64,000 bases of DNA, taken from positions 620,001 through 684,000 of the forward strand of contig NZ_SLYW01000001.1 of NCBI RefSeq assembly GCF_004343585.1, written 5' to 3'. Source of the DNA: Neorhizobium sp. JUb45 (GTDB lineage: Bacteria; Pseudomonadota; Alphaproteobacteria; Rhizobiales; Rhizobiaceae). A program made the position numbers and the translations under genes. Below, piece by piece: positions 54,853 through 62,663 of this stretch; position 1 is the stretch's first letter; each line of letters opens with the position of its first letter. The notes under the pieces are model-generated. The model had not been told where the DNA came from and did not search any database. It saw nothing but the letters and a program-made list of their open reading frames with translations.

Positions 54853-55134
54853 TTGGCCCGAGATCTTAATTCCACCGTCGAAGCCCTGCAGGAACAGCTT
54901 TCGCAGCTCCGCTCCACGCTGCAGCATCAGGCTCGCGAAAAGGCTTCGGAGGCCTCGTCCTACCTCTCGCCGCGCGCGAACCGTCTGTCCAAGGAATTGA
55001 GGAGCGAGGGATTTGGTCTCGCTGAAGCGGCAAAACGCCACCCGACCGCAGCGACCGGCGCAGTTTTCGGCGCGCTTGCACTCGGCGCCGTGATCGGCCT
55101 GTTTCTTTCGGGCGCCGTACGCGACCGCGATTGA
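54853..55134 (+). CDS. ElaB/YqjD-like DUF883 membrane-anchored protein
   Basis: A 93-residue protein: a helical N-terminal region with heptads (DLNSTVEALQEQLSQLRSTL) and a C-terminal hydrophobic helix (AATGAVFGALALGAVIGLFL) followed by a charged end, the ElaB/YqjD layout of stationary-phase ribosome-associated membrane proteins. The only suitable start is TTG 54853, after AAGGAA with a short spacer. Function unknown here. Confidence 0.7.
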   Translation: MARDLNSTVEALQEQLSQLRSTLQHQAREKASEASSYLSPRANRLSKELRSEGFGLAEAAKRHPTAATGAVFGALALGAVIGLFLSGAVRDRD

Positions 55135-55156
55135 TAAGGCCACTGCTTAAAATTTG

Positions 55157-55210
55157 AAAGGCGCCCGCCGCAATTGCCGTCACAAAGACGGTGGATGCAG
55201 CGGGCGCTTT
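55157..55210. terminator. Bidirectional terminator between the DUF883 gene and lldD
   Basis: GCGCCCGC (55161-55168) pairs with GCGGGCGC (55200-55207), flanked by AAAG on one side and TTTGCGTTT on the other, between two convergent genes. Confidence 0.65.
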
Positions 55211-55215
55211 GCGTT

Positions 55216-56361
55216 TCAGAACGGATTTGCCGCAATCACGTTGGAATTGACATCCTTGATGTCGCGCTTGCCGCACAGGGCCATGGTGATGTCCATTTCC
55301 TTGCGGATGATTTCCAGCGCGGCCGTGACGCCGGGCTTGCCCATGGCGCCAAGGCCATAGAGGAATGGGCGACCGATGAACGTGCCCTTGGCACCGAGCG
55401 CCACCGCCTTCAGCACATCCTGACCGGAGCGGATGCCGCCATCGATATGCACCTCGACACGATCACCGACCGCCGACACGATTTTCGGCAGCATGCTGAT
55501 CGATGACAAGGCACCGTCGAGCTGGCGGCCACCATGGTTGGACACGATGATCGCATCGGCGCCGGTGTCGGCTGCCGCACGCGCGTCTTCCTCGTCGAGA
55601 ATGCCCTTGATGATCAGCTTGCCGCCCCACAGATCCTTGATCCAGCGGATATCATCCCACGAAAGGCGCGGATCGAACTGTTCCGCCGTCCAGGCGCTGA
55701 GCGAGGAAAGATCCGACACGTTGGAGGCGTGACCGACGATATTGCCGAAACCACGGCGTTTGGTCTGCAGCATGTCGAGGCACCAGAACGGCTTCGTCGC
55801 CAGTTGCAGGGCGCTGTTCAGCGTCCATTTCGGCGGTGCCGACAGGCCGTTGCGCAGGTCCTTGTGGCGTTGACCGAGGATCTGCAGGTCGGCGGTGACA
55901 ACGAGCGCCGAGCAGCCCGCCGCCTTGGCGCGGCCGATCAGGCGCTCCACAAAACCGCGATCCTTCATCACGTAAAGCTGGAACCAGAATGGTTTCGTCG
56001 TGACGGAGCGCACATCCTCGATCGAGCAGATGCTCATGGTCGACAGCGTGAACGGCACACCGGCCTCTTCGGCAGCTTTTGCCGCCAGCATTTCGCCATC
56101 GGCATGCTGCATGCCGGTCAGACCCGTCGGCGCCAGCGCCACCGGCATGGACACATCCTGGCCGACCATGGTGGTGGCCAGCGAGCGGTTGGTCATATCG
56201 ACCAGCACGCGCTGGCGCAGTTTTATCTTCGAAAAATCGTCTTCATTGGCGCGGTAGGTACCTTCGGTCCAGGCACCGCTATCGGCATAATCGAAGAACA
56301 TTCTGGGCACCCGGCGGCGCGCCATTGTCTTCAGATCGGCGATGGTAAGCGGCTTGGACAT
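55216..56361 (-). CDS. lldD: L-lactate dehydrogenase (FMN alpha-hydroxy-acid oxidase family)
   Basis: A 381-residue FMN enzyme that oxidises L-lactate to pyruvate. It has the family start (DLKTMARRRVPRMFFDYADSG), MPVALAPTGLTGM, and the catalytic SNHGGRQLDG with its histidine-arginine pair, ending ITMALCGKRDIKDV. ATG 56361 is chosen; an in-frame ATG 40 codons upstream lacks family sequence. It could also act on other 2-hydroxy acids such as glycolate. Confidence 0.9.
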   Translation of the reverse strand: MSKPLTIADLKTMARRRVPRMFFDYADSGAWTEGTYRANEDDFSKIKLRQRVLVDMTNRSLATTMVGQDVSMPVALAPTGLTGMQHADGEMLAAKAAEEAGVPFTLSTMSICSIEDVRSVTTKPFWFQLYVMKDRGFVERLIGRAKAAGCSALVVTADLQILGQRHKDLRNGLSAPPKWTLNSALQLATKPFWCLDMLQTKRRGFGNIVGHASNVSDLSSLSAWTAEQFDPRLSWDDIRWIKDLWGGKLIIKGILDEEDARAAADTGADAIIVSNHGGRQLDGALSSISMLPKIVSAVGDRVEVHIDGGIRSGQDVLKAVALGAKGTFIGRPFLYGLGAMGKPGVTAALEIIRKEMDITMALCGKRDIKDVNSNVIAANPF

Positions 56362-56494
56362 GATACGTCTCCCTCCATGACATGGTGTCAGAGAGGTAGC
56401 ATATGGACCGGACGAAGGAAGACGAATTCGATGTTGTGGCAACATTTTATAGTGCCGTACCAGCTGCAACGCGATCTCCAAAGCAAACGGTGTT

Positions 56495-56875
56495 TCAGGC
56501 CGCGTCTTTTGCCGGTCGAATGGGCTGGATCAGAATTTCAGCCGGAATGCCCAACTCAGAATGCAGGCGGCGGATCATTTCCAGCGAAAGCGGACGCTTG
56601 CGATTGAGGATCTCTGCGACCCTGCCGCGGCTGCCCAGGAGAGGCTCCAGATCCTTGCGCGTCAGATCCTGTTGCTCCATGCGAAAAATGATGGCGTCGA
56701 TGGGGTCAGGCAGGTCGACGGGGTCGTTGGCGCTCTCATAGTCATCGCCCAGCGTGACAAGCCGATCGAGATTGTCGGCCTCTGGTGTGCCGGCCTCTGC
56801 TCCCCACAAGGTCTTCAGCAGCGCAGTCGCCGCGTGATAATCAGCCTCGGTGCGGATGGGCTTGAGTTCAATCAT
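56495..56875 (-). CDS. HigA-like helix-turn-helix antitoxin without partner
   Basis: A 126-residue protein of the HigA-type antitoxin group (COG5499-like): an N-terminal acidic region (ELKPIRTEADYHAATALL) and a C-terminal HTH (RKDLEPLLGSRGRVAEILNRKRPLSLEMI). The HigB toxin gene usually lies directly upstream, but here guaD ends 27 bases upstream on the same strand and no toxin gene fits. It appears to be an orphan antitoxin. Confidence 0.8.
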   Translation of the reverse strand: MIELKPIRTEADYHAATALLKTLWGAEAGTPEADNLDRLVTLGDDYESANDPVDLPDPIDAIIFRMEQQDLTRKDLEPLLGSRGRVAEILNRKRPLSLEMIRRLHSELGIPAEILIQPIRPAKDAA

Positions 56876-56902
56876 GTTCCACCGTTGCCACTTATGAAAC
56901 TA

Positions 56903-58234
56903 TCACGCTCCCGAATTGGGTGCAACAATCGCGCTCTTCATCGCCACGCCCGCCACATAGGTCTCCACCACGGCGCGGTCGTCGCCCATGGTCTGTAGCA
57001 GAAACAGTTCTTCCGGAAGCGTCTTTACCGTTTCCATGCGCAGCCGCATGGCCGGCGTGGAGGCGGCGTCGAGCACCACCAGATCCGCCGTCGAGCCGAT
57101 CTCCAGCGTGCCGATATCACCCTCCATCGACAGCGCTTCGGCATTGCCGCGCGTCATCAGATAGAAACTTTCGAGCGGGTTGAGGCGTTCGCCGAGCAGC
57201 TGCTGGATCTTGTAGGCCTCGTCCATCGTCTTCAGCATGGAATAGCTGGAGCCGCCGCCGATATCGGTGGCCACCGAAACGCGTAGCGGTTTTTCCCGCC
57301 GCATCAACGCCTTCAACGGAAACAGGCCTGAACCGAGAAAGAGATTGGAGGTCGGGCAGTGGACGGCGATGCTGCCTGCTTCAGACAGCGCGTCCAGTTC
57401 GCGCTCGGAGAGGTGGATGGCGTGGCCGAGCAGCGTCTTCTGGCCGAGCAGGCCGTAGCGCGCATAGATGTCGGTGTAATCGGTGGCTTCAGGATAGAGT
57501 TCGCAGGTGTATTTGATCTCGTCGTGGTTTTCCGACAGGTGCGTCTGGATGAACAGGTCGGGAAACTCCTTCGCCAGCGCCTGGGCGGCCTGCATCTGTC
57601 CCGGTGTCGAGGTGATGGCGAAACGTGGGGTGATGGCGACGTGGTTTCGGCCCTTGCCGTGCCACTGCTCGATGACGGCGCGGGTTTCATCATAGCCCAT
57701 TTGTGGCGTGTCGAGCAGGCCCTGTGGAGCATTGCGGTCCATCATCACCTTGCCGCCGACCATGCACATGTTGCGCTTCAGCGCTTCGGCGAAAAAGGCG
57801 TCGGCCGAGGTCTTGTGGACGGAACAATAGGCAACGGCTGTCGTGGTGCCGTGGCGCAGAAACTCGTCGTAGAAATGCGTGGCGATGCGGGCGGCGTGAT
57901 CGCTTTCGACGAAGCGGCATTCCTCCGGAAACGTGTAGGTGTTCAGCCATTCCAGCAGGTTGGCGGCGTAGGAGGCGATCACCTGCATCTGCGGGAAATG
58001 AACATGCGTATCGATGAAGCCCGGCAGGATCAGATGCGGGCGGTGGTCGATCTCTACCGCATCTTCGGGCGCCCCGGCCTTCACCGCCGTGTAATCGCCG
58101 ATTGCGGCGATCTTTCCGGCAGCATCCACCAGCAGGCCGCCATCGTGCTCGTAACGATAACTGTCGCTATCGGTCAGCGAGTGGGGCGCGCGGTGGAAGG
58201 ACAGGAGGCGTCCGCGGATCAGGGTGCTTGTCAT
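56903..58234 (-). CDS. guaD: Guanine deaminase
   Basis: A 443-residue zinc amidohydrolase that deaminates guanine to xanthine. It has HVHFPQ (first metal pair), the HKTSADAFFAEAL helix, HLSENHDEI and the GHAIHLSERE and ATDIGGGSSYSML segments. It lies 8 bases downstream of puuD on the same strand and feeds xanthine dehydrogenase, whose xdhA and xdhB genes are not in this window. Confidence 0.93.
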   Translation of the reverse strand: MTSTLIRGRLLSFHRAPHSLTDSDSYRYEHDGGLLVDAAGKIAAIGDYTAVKAGAPEDAVEIDHRPHLILPGFIDTHVHFPQMQVIASYAANLLEWLNTYTFPEECRFVESDHAARIATHFYDEFLRHGTTTAVAYCSVHKTSADAFFAEALKRNMCMVGGKVMMDRNAPQGLLDTPQMGYDETRAVIEQWHGKGRNHVAITPRFAITSTPGQMQAAQALAKEFPDLFIQTHLSENHDEIKYTCELYPEATDYTDIYARYGLLGQKTLLGHAIHLSERELDALSEAGSIAVHCPTSNLFLGSGLFPLKALMRREKPLRVSVATDIGGGSSYSMLKTMDEAYKIQQLLGERLNPLESFYLMTRGNAEALSMEGDIGTLEIGSTADLVVLDAASTPAMRLRMETVKTLPEELFLLQTMGDDRAVVETYVAGVAMKSAIVAPNSGA

Positions 58235-58242
58235 CTAAAACT

Positions 58243-59472
58243 CTATTTCGCTGCCACGCTGCTTTCATACCATGCAACCAGCAGTTTGCGTTCTTCCGGC
58301 GTGAGGTCGGTGACGTTGCCGGGCGGCATGGCGTGGCTTCTTCCCGCCTGGATGTATATCTCGCGGGCATGGGCGGCAACCTCGCCATCGGTTTCCAGCT
58401 TCACCGACTTCGGCGTGAACGTGATGCCGTCCCACACAGGTTCGGCCGCATGGCACATCGAACAGCGGCTGGTGACGATATCGCGGGCCGCCGGAAAATG
58501 CACATTCGAGGCGAATGTCTGTTGCATCGGGGTCATGCTCGTCTCGGTCTCGCCGGTCAGCACCTTGGGCACGGTCGACAGCCACATGATGGTGATGAAG
58601 ATCAGCACCGTCACCAGCCATGTCCATGTCGGCTTGCCCTTGCGGGCGTGGGTGGTATTGAACCAGTGCCTTATCGTCACGCCCATCAGGAAGACGAGTG
58701 CTGCAATCACCCAGTTGAACTGGGTGGCGAAGGCCAGCGGATAATGGTTGGACAGCATGAAGAAGATGACGGGCAGCGTCAGGTAGTTGTTGTGGAGAGA
58801 GCGCTGCTTGGCGATCTTGCCGTATCTGGCATCCGGCGTGCGCCCGGCGATCAGGTCGGCGACGACGATCTTCTGGTTGGGAATGATGATGAAAAACACG
58901 TTGGCCGACATGATGGTGGCAGTAAACGCGCCCAGATGCAGAAAGGCGGCGCGGCCGGTAAACACCTGCGTATAACCCCAGGCCATCGCCACGAGTACGA
59001 TGTAGAGCAGAACCATCAAGCCCCAGGTGTTGTTGCCGAGCGGCGATTTGCAGAGCTGGTCATAGATGATCCAGCCGATCGACAGCGAGGCCAGCGACAG
59101 GCAGATCGCCTGCCAGGGCTCCAGTTCCATCACCGTGCGGTCGATCAGGAACAGGTCGGCGCCGCCGTAATAGACGATGCAGAGCATCAGGAAACCCGAC
59201 AACCAGGTGAAATAGCTCTCGTATTTGAACCAGGTCAGGTGTTCGGGCATCTGCGCCGGCGCCACCAGATATTTCTGGATGTGATAAAATCCGCCGCCAT
59301 GCACCTGCCATTCCTCGCCATGGGCGCCGACCGGCAGATGCGGCCGTTTCACCAGCCCCAGATCGAGTGCGATGAAATAGAAGGATGAGCCGATCCAGGC
59401 GATGGCGGTGATGACATGGAACCAGCGAGCCGCAAAGCTCAGCCATTCCCAGGCGATCGCATATTCGTACAT
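58243..59472 (-). CDS. puuD: Membrane-bound urate hydroxylase PuuD with cytochrome c domain
   Basis: A 409-residue membrane urate oxidase converting urate to 5-hydroxyisourate. The N-terminal part has eight or so hydrophobic helices (first WFHVITAIAWIGSSFYF) and the C-terminal domain carries the haem motif CSMCH (337-341) with a MPPGN methionine. Start ATG 59472 gives MYEYAIAWEWL; codons continue 30 positions upstream with poor usage. It feeds UraH in the + strand operon. Confidence 0.93.
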   Translation of the reverse strand: MYEYAIAWEWLSFAARWFHVITAIAWIGSSFYFIALDLGLVKRPHLPVGAHGEEWQVHGGGFYHIQKYLVAPAQMPEHLTWFKYESYFTWLSGFLMLCIVYYGGADLFLIDRTVMELEPWQAICLSLASLSIGWIIYDQLCKSPLGNNTWGLMVLLYIVLVAMAWGYTQVFTGRAAFLHLGAFTATIMSANVFFIIIPNQKIVVADLIAGRTPDARYGKIAKQRSLHNNYLTLPVIFFMLSNHYPLAFATQFNWVIAALVFLMGVTIRHWFNTTHARKGKPTWTWLVTVLIFITIMWLSTVPKVLTGETETSMTPMQQTFASNVHFPAARDIVTSRCSMCHAAEPVWDGITFTPKSVKLETDGEVAAHAREIYIQAGRSHAMPPGNVTDLTPEERKLLVAWYESSVAAK

Positions 59473-59650
59473 TCGGGTTCCCCGTTTTTTATTCCCCGAC
59501 TCGATACTGTGAGGAAAAAACACGCCGGAGGGAAGGGGATAAGCAGGGCCGCGACATTGCAACTCAAGCCATTATAGCGATGGAACCACAATCGGGCATC
59601 CACGTTTTAGAATTTGCGCACATATAAATTGTGCATCGCAAGATTTGCCA

Positions 59651-59678
59651 ATTAGCCGGCTAAGCCGACTCAGCTAAT
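59651..59678. promoter_or_regulatory. Inverted repeat upstream of puuD, possible operator
   Basis: TTAGCCGGCTAA (59652-59663) is a perfect 12-bp palindrome, and ATTAGC (59651-59656) pairs with GCTAAT (59673-59678) as an outer inverted repeat. It lies in the gap between puuD (start 59472, minus strand) and the small secreted protein gene (59756, plus strand). The regulator is unknown. Confidence 0.35.
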
Positions 59679-59755
59679 ATTCCACATGCAAGGCAGCCGG
59701 TGCGGTTGAGTATTGCAGTTCACCGGAGGTGCATTCATCAACGGAGAATGAGCTT

Positions 59756-60088
59756 ATGCGCAGTATTCTGGCGAGTGTGATGATTGCGTACGCATCCGGT
59801 GCGGCGGCCCACGAGGCACATACCGGCTGGAAATACGAAAGCTATTGCTGCAACGGCGATAATCATACCGGCGATTGCCAGATGATCCCGACCAAGAATG
59901 TCAGGATCGTCAAGGGCGGCTATGAGGTCATCCTCGGCCCCGGCGACCACCGGCTGATTACCCGCAATCATGATTTCAAGCTGCGGCAGAGCGAGGCACG
60001 GCGCTCGAAGGACAGCGAATATCATGTCTGCCTCTATCCCAACGAGGATACGCTGCGCTGTTTCTACGCGCCGGATATGAGTTATTGA
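59756..60088 (+). CDS. Small secreted hypothetical protein
   Basis: A 110-residue protein with a signal peptide (about residues 1-18). The mature part contains HEAHTGWKYESYCCNGDNHTGDCQM, where the Cys-Cys and nearby cysteine plus histidines could bind a metal or form disulfides, and ends in DTLRCFYAPDMSY. I do not recognise the family. It faces the convergent LysR gene. Confidence 0.7.
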   Translation: MRSILASVMIAYASGAAAHEAHTGWKYESYCCNGDNHTGDCQMIPTKNVRIVKGGYEVILGPGDHRLITRNHDFKLRQSEARRSKDSEYHVCLYPNEDTLRCFYAPDMSY

Positions 60089-60097
60089 GGCGGTACC

Positions 60098-61000
60098 TCA
60101 GTCCTGAAACGTCGGCATCATCTTGCGCATGAATTCGCGAAACGCGCGGATTTTTGGCGCATTACGACGGGATTCCGGATAGGCGAGCCAGTAGTCGGAG
60201 CCGTCACTGGCGAGCAGGTCGAATGGCTGGTAGAGGCGGCCGAGCGCCACGTCATCGGCGTAAAATTCGGGTTTGAGGATCGCCACACCATGACCGGCGA
60301 TGGCTGCTGCTGCCTCGAACGCCTGGATGCCGCCGAAACGGCTGGTCGGCCGCCCTTCCAGATCGATGCCCGGCAGGCCGGCTGCTTCGAACCACAATAC
60401 CCACCAGGGATCGCTGGCATCGATGATCCTGACTTTCAGAAGATCCGCCGGCTCCCTGATGCCGCCGACGGATTCGGCCAGTTTCGGATTGAGCATTGGC
60501 GTGAAATGGCTTTTCATCATGAAATGCGATCGCAGCCCCGGCCATTGCCCGCTCTTGCTGCTGCGGATCGCCACGTCCGCTTCGGTCTTGGAAAAATCGA
60601 TGGTTTCCTGCGAGGTTTCCATACGCACGGCGATCTGCGGATTTTCCAGCTGGAACGTTCCGATGTGATGGGCAAGCCAGCGGGATGCGAACGTGGCCGT
60701 GGTGTGGATGATCAGCGTGCCATCCGACTGGTGGCGCGTGCTGGCAATGGCGTCGCTGATCGTCTCAAAGGCCTCGGAGATTTTTGGCGCCAGCCGCTCC
60801 CCCGCATCCGTCAGCGATACCTGCCGCGGCCGGCGCAAAAACAGCGGTTCGCCGATCGTGTCTTCCAGCAGTTTTATCTGATAGCTGACCGCCGTCTGGG
60901 TCAGCCCCAGTTCTTCGCCCGCCTTGGTGAAACTCAGCAGCCGGGCGGCGGCTTCGAACACGCGCAATGCATTCATCGGGAATTGGCGCGACAGTTTCAT
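60098..61000 (-). CDS. LysR-family regulator (GcvA/VtlR-like), copy 1
   Basis: A 300-residue LysR regulator. The HTH is MNALRVFEAAARLLSFTKAG and LTQTAVSYQIKLLED, followed by an effector-binding domain. The GcvA-like start and the adjacent DUF1127-like gene resemble the VtlR group, known in Brucella to control small DUF1127 proteins and an AbcR-type sRNA. A near-identical paralogue lies at 61381. Confidence 0.9.
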   Translation of the reverse strand: MKLSRQFPMNALRVFEAAARLLSFTKAGEELGLTQTAVSYQIKLLEDTIGEPLFLRRPRQVSLTDAGERLAPKISEAFETISDAIASTRHQSDGTLIIHTTATFASRWLAHHIGTFQLENPQIAVRMETSQETIDFSKTEADVAIRSSKSGQWPGLRSHFMMKSHFTPMLNPKLAESVGGIREPADLLKVRIIDASDPWWVLWFEAAGLPGIDLEGRPTSRFGGIQAFEAAAAIAGHGVAILKPEFYADDVALGRLYQPFDLLASDGSDYWLAYPESRRNAPKIRAFREFMRKMMPTFQD

Positions 61001-61027
61001 GGATAAGTTCTCTTGATCCGTACAGAC

Positions 61028-61047
61028 GGTAATTCGATTGGATTACC
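61028..61047. promoter_or_regulatory. LysR operator candidate, copy 1
   Basis: GGTAATTCGATTGGATTACC is a palindrome (GGTAAT-N8-ATTACC) starting 28 bases upstream of the LysR ATG, between it and the small gene at 61173. A related sequence is found at the same distance from the second LysR gene (62350-62370). Confidence 0.55.
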
Positions 61048-61172
61048 ATCACTTTTCGGCGCAACTTACGCTCACCAACATCAAATGCAAGCGGGGTTTC
61101 CCGCAGGGCAGCGCGACCGGAAAACAAGGTTTTCCGGGATGACGGCGTGCGCCCGAAATCAGGAGTAAGACG

Positions 61173-61403
61173 ATGTTATCGATCCTTCAGCAGCCCTTTG
61201 CCCGGCTCTGGCCGGATGTGGATTTTTCGCGTCTCTTCGGCCGCGTCGCGACGCCCAAGCCGGAAAGCATCGACCTGCAGGCCTTGCCGGAAAACCTGCG
61301 CCGCGACCTCGGCGTTCTGGATGGCCGCAGCGCGCGGGGAGAGCGCGATCAGGAGGGTGCTTATGGTGCAATTCGCCTGATCACGTCCCAGCGGCCTCTG
61401 TGA
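61173..61403 (+). CDS. DUF1127-like small protein, copy 1
   Basis: A 76-residue protein. ATG 61173 follows AGGAG by seven bases. The DUF1127-like core LPENLRRDLGVLDGR is at about residues 38-52. It is divergent from LysR copy 1, and its 3' end overlaps the end of LysR copy 2 by 23 bases on the opposite strand. A parallel small gene lies at 62430. Confidence 0.75.
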   Translation: MLSILQQPFARLWPDVDFSRLFGRVATPKPESIDLQALPENLRRDLGVLDGRSARGERDQEGAYGAIRLITSQRPL

Positions 61404-62322
61404 CGGATTTGCGCGTCTCGGATGACAGGGCCGGAGCACTTGCCAACATGCCGCTGATCCAGGCGTGGAAAGCTCTGACCTTTGGTGCATTGCGTCGCGC
61501 CGGCGGATAGGCGAGCCAATAGGTTTTGCCGTCGTCGATGCTGATATCGAAGGGTTGGATCAACTGGCCGGATGCCAGCTCACGCTCGAAGAAAAACGGG
61601 GCGAGCATGGCCACACCATGGCCGGCAATCGCAGCGTTCGCCTGCAGGTCAAGTGCGCCAAAAGTGTTGAGGTTGATATGCCGTATCTGCCCCGGATCAA
61701 GCCCGATATTCTCGAACCATCCGGTCCAGATATCCTTGGTGTCAGAAATCCACGGCAGTTTCAGCAGGTCGGCCGGTTCATTGATGCCGCCAATGCTTTC
61801 TGCCAGCCGGGGATGCAGCATCGGCGTGTAATCGAGCTTCATGAGAGGGTGGCAAACCAAACCCTCCCATGGTTTGTCGGAAATATGGATGGCGACATCG
61901 GTTGGAATACGATCGCAATCGATCGCACCCATCGTGCGTGTCAGCCGGACGGAAATGCCGGGATTCTGCAGCTGGAAATCACCGAGGTGTTTTGACAGCC
62001 AGTGCGAGGCAAAGGTTGGTGGTGACTGGATTTCCAGCGTTTCGCCGGATGCCTGCAATGCGTCCGCCATAGCGTCGGACAGAAGCGCAAAGGCTTCCGT
62101 CACCTTGGGCCGCAGGCGTTTGCCACTTTCCGTCAGTTGCAGATCGCGTGGCTTGCGGATGAACACGGTGTCGCCGACGAAATCCTCCAGAAGCTTGATC
62201 TGGTAGGTGACGGCCGTCTGCGTCATGCCAAGCTCTTCCGCCGCGCGGGTAAAATTGCCCAGGCGTGCGACCGCTTCGAAAACCCGGAGCGCATTCAGCG
62301 TAAAGCGGCGAGACAATTTCAT
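61381..62322 (-). CDS. LysR-family regulator (GcvA/VtlR-like), copy 2
   Basis: A 313-residue LysR regulator whose N-terminal 60 residues closely match copy 1 (LNALRVFEAVARLGNFTRAA, MTQTAVTYQIKLLED). ATG 62322 gives the same MKLSRRF start; codons continue 71 positions upstream with poor usage. The effector domain differs more. The leader bases next to the ATG are nearly the same as in copy 1, which suggests local duplication. Confidence 0.9.
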   Translation of the reverse strand: MKLSRRFTLNALRVFEAVARLGNFTRAAEELGMTQTAVTYQIKLLEDFVGDTVFIRKPRDLQLTESGKRLRPKVTEAFALLSDAMADALQASGETLEIQSPPTFASHWLSKHLGDFQLQNPGISVRLTRTMGAIDCDRIPTDVAIHISDKPWEGLVCHPLMKLDYTPMLHPRLAESIGGINEPADLLKLPWISDTKDIWTGWFENIGLDPGQIRHINLNTFGALDLQANAAIAGHGVAMLAPFFFERELASGQLIQPFDISIDDGKTYWLAYPPARRNAPKVRAFHAWISGMLASAPALSSETRKSVTEAAGT

Positions 62323-62349
62323 CGATAAGCTCTCTTGATCGTCGCCGAT

Positions 62350-62370
62350 CGTAATCGAATTGGAATTGCC
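62350..62370. promoter_or_regulatory. LysR operator candidate, copy 2
   Basis: CGTAATCGAATTGGAATTGCC starts 28 bases upstream of LysR copy 2, the same place as the palindrome upstream of copy 1. The shared core is GTAAT followed by GA-x-TGGA. It lies between the LysR gene and the divergent small gene at 62430. Confidence 0.55.
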
Positions 62371-62429
62371 CGACAATCGGGTGCAACCATCACCGCATGC
62401 AACCCTTAAAAAAACGATGTGGAGCGACC

Positions 62430-62663
62430 ATGCTGACCGCAATCGCTGACCTTTTGCCTTCGAAACCGCGTCGCGGTTATGAACTGCCGCGCCGGCTGAT
62501 CGGCCTCCTTCGCTGTGTTTTGCAGGGAAGAGCAAGGCGGAGTGCGGTTTTGCCCGATGACCTCAGACGGGATGTCGGCGTTGCCGAGACCTTGCCGGCC
62601 GACCGGGCGGATGTTTTCTGGCAGACCCGGCAGGGATCACGGATGCGAGACCTGCCGTTCTGA
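62430..62663 (+). CDS. DUF1127-like small protein, copy 2
   Basis: A 77-residue protein with Arg-rich start (PSKPRRGYELPRRLIGLL) and the DUF1127-like LPDDLRRDVGVAETL. ATG 62430 follows GGAG by five bases. It is divergent from LysR copy 2, and its end overlaps the xdhC end by 27 bases on the opposite strand, as the first copy overlaps its own neighbour. Confidence 0.75.
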   Translation: MLTAIADLLPSKPRRGYELPRRLIGLLRCVLQGRARRSAVLPDDLRRDVGVAETLPADRADVFWQTRQGSRMRDLPF

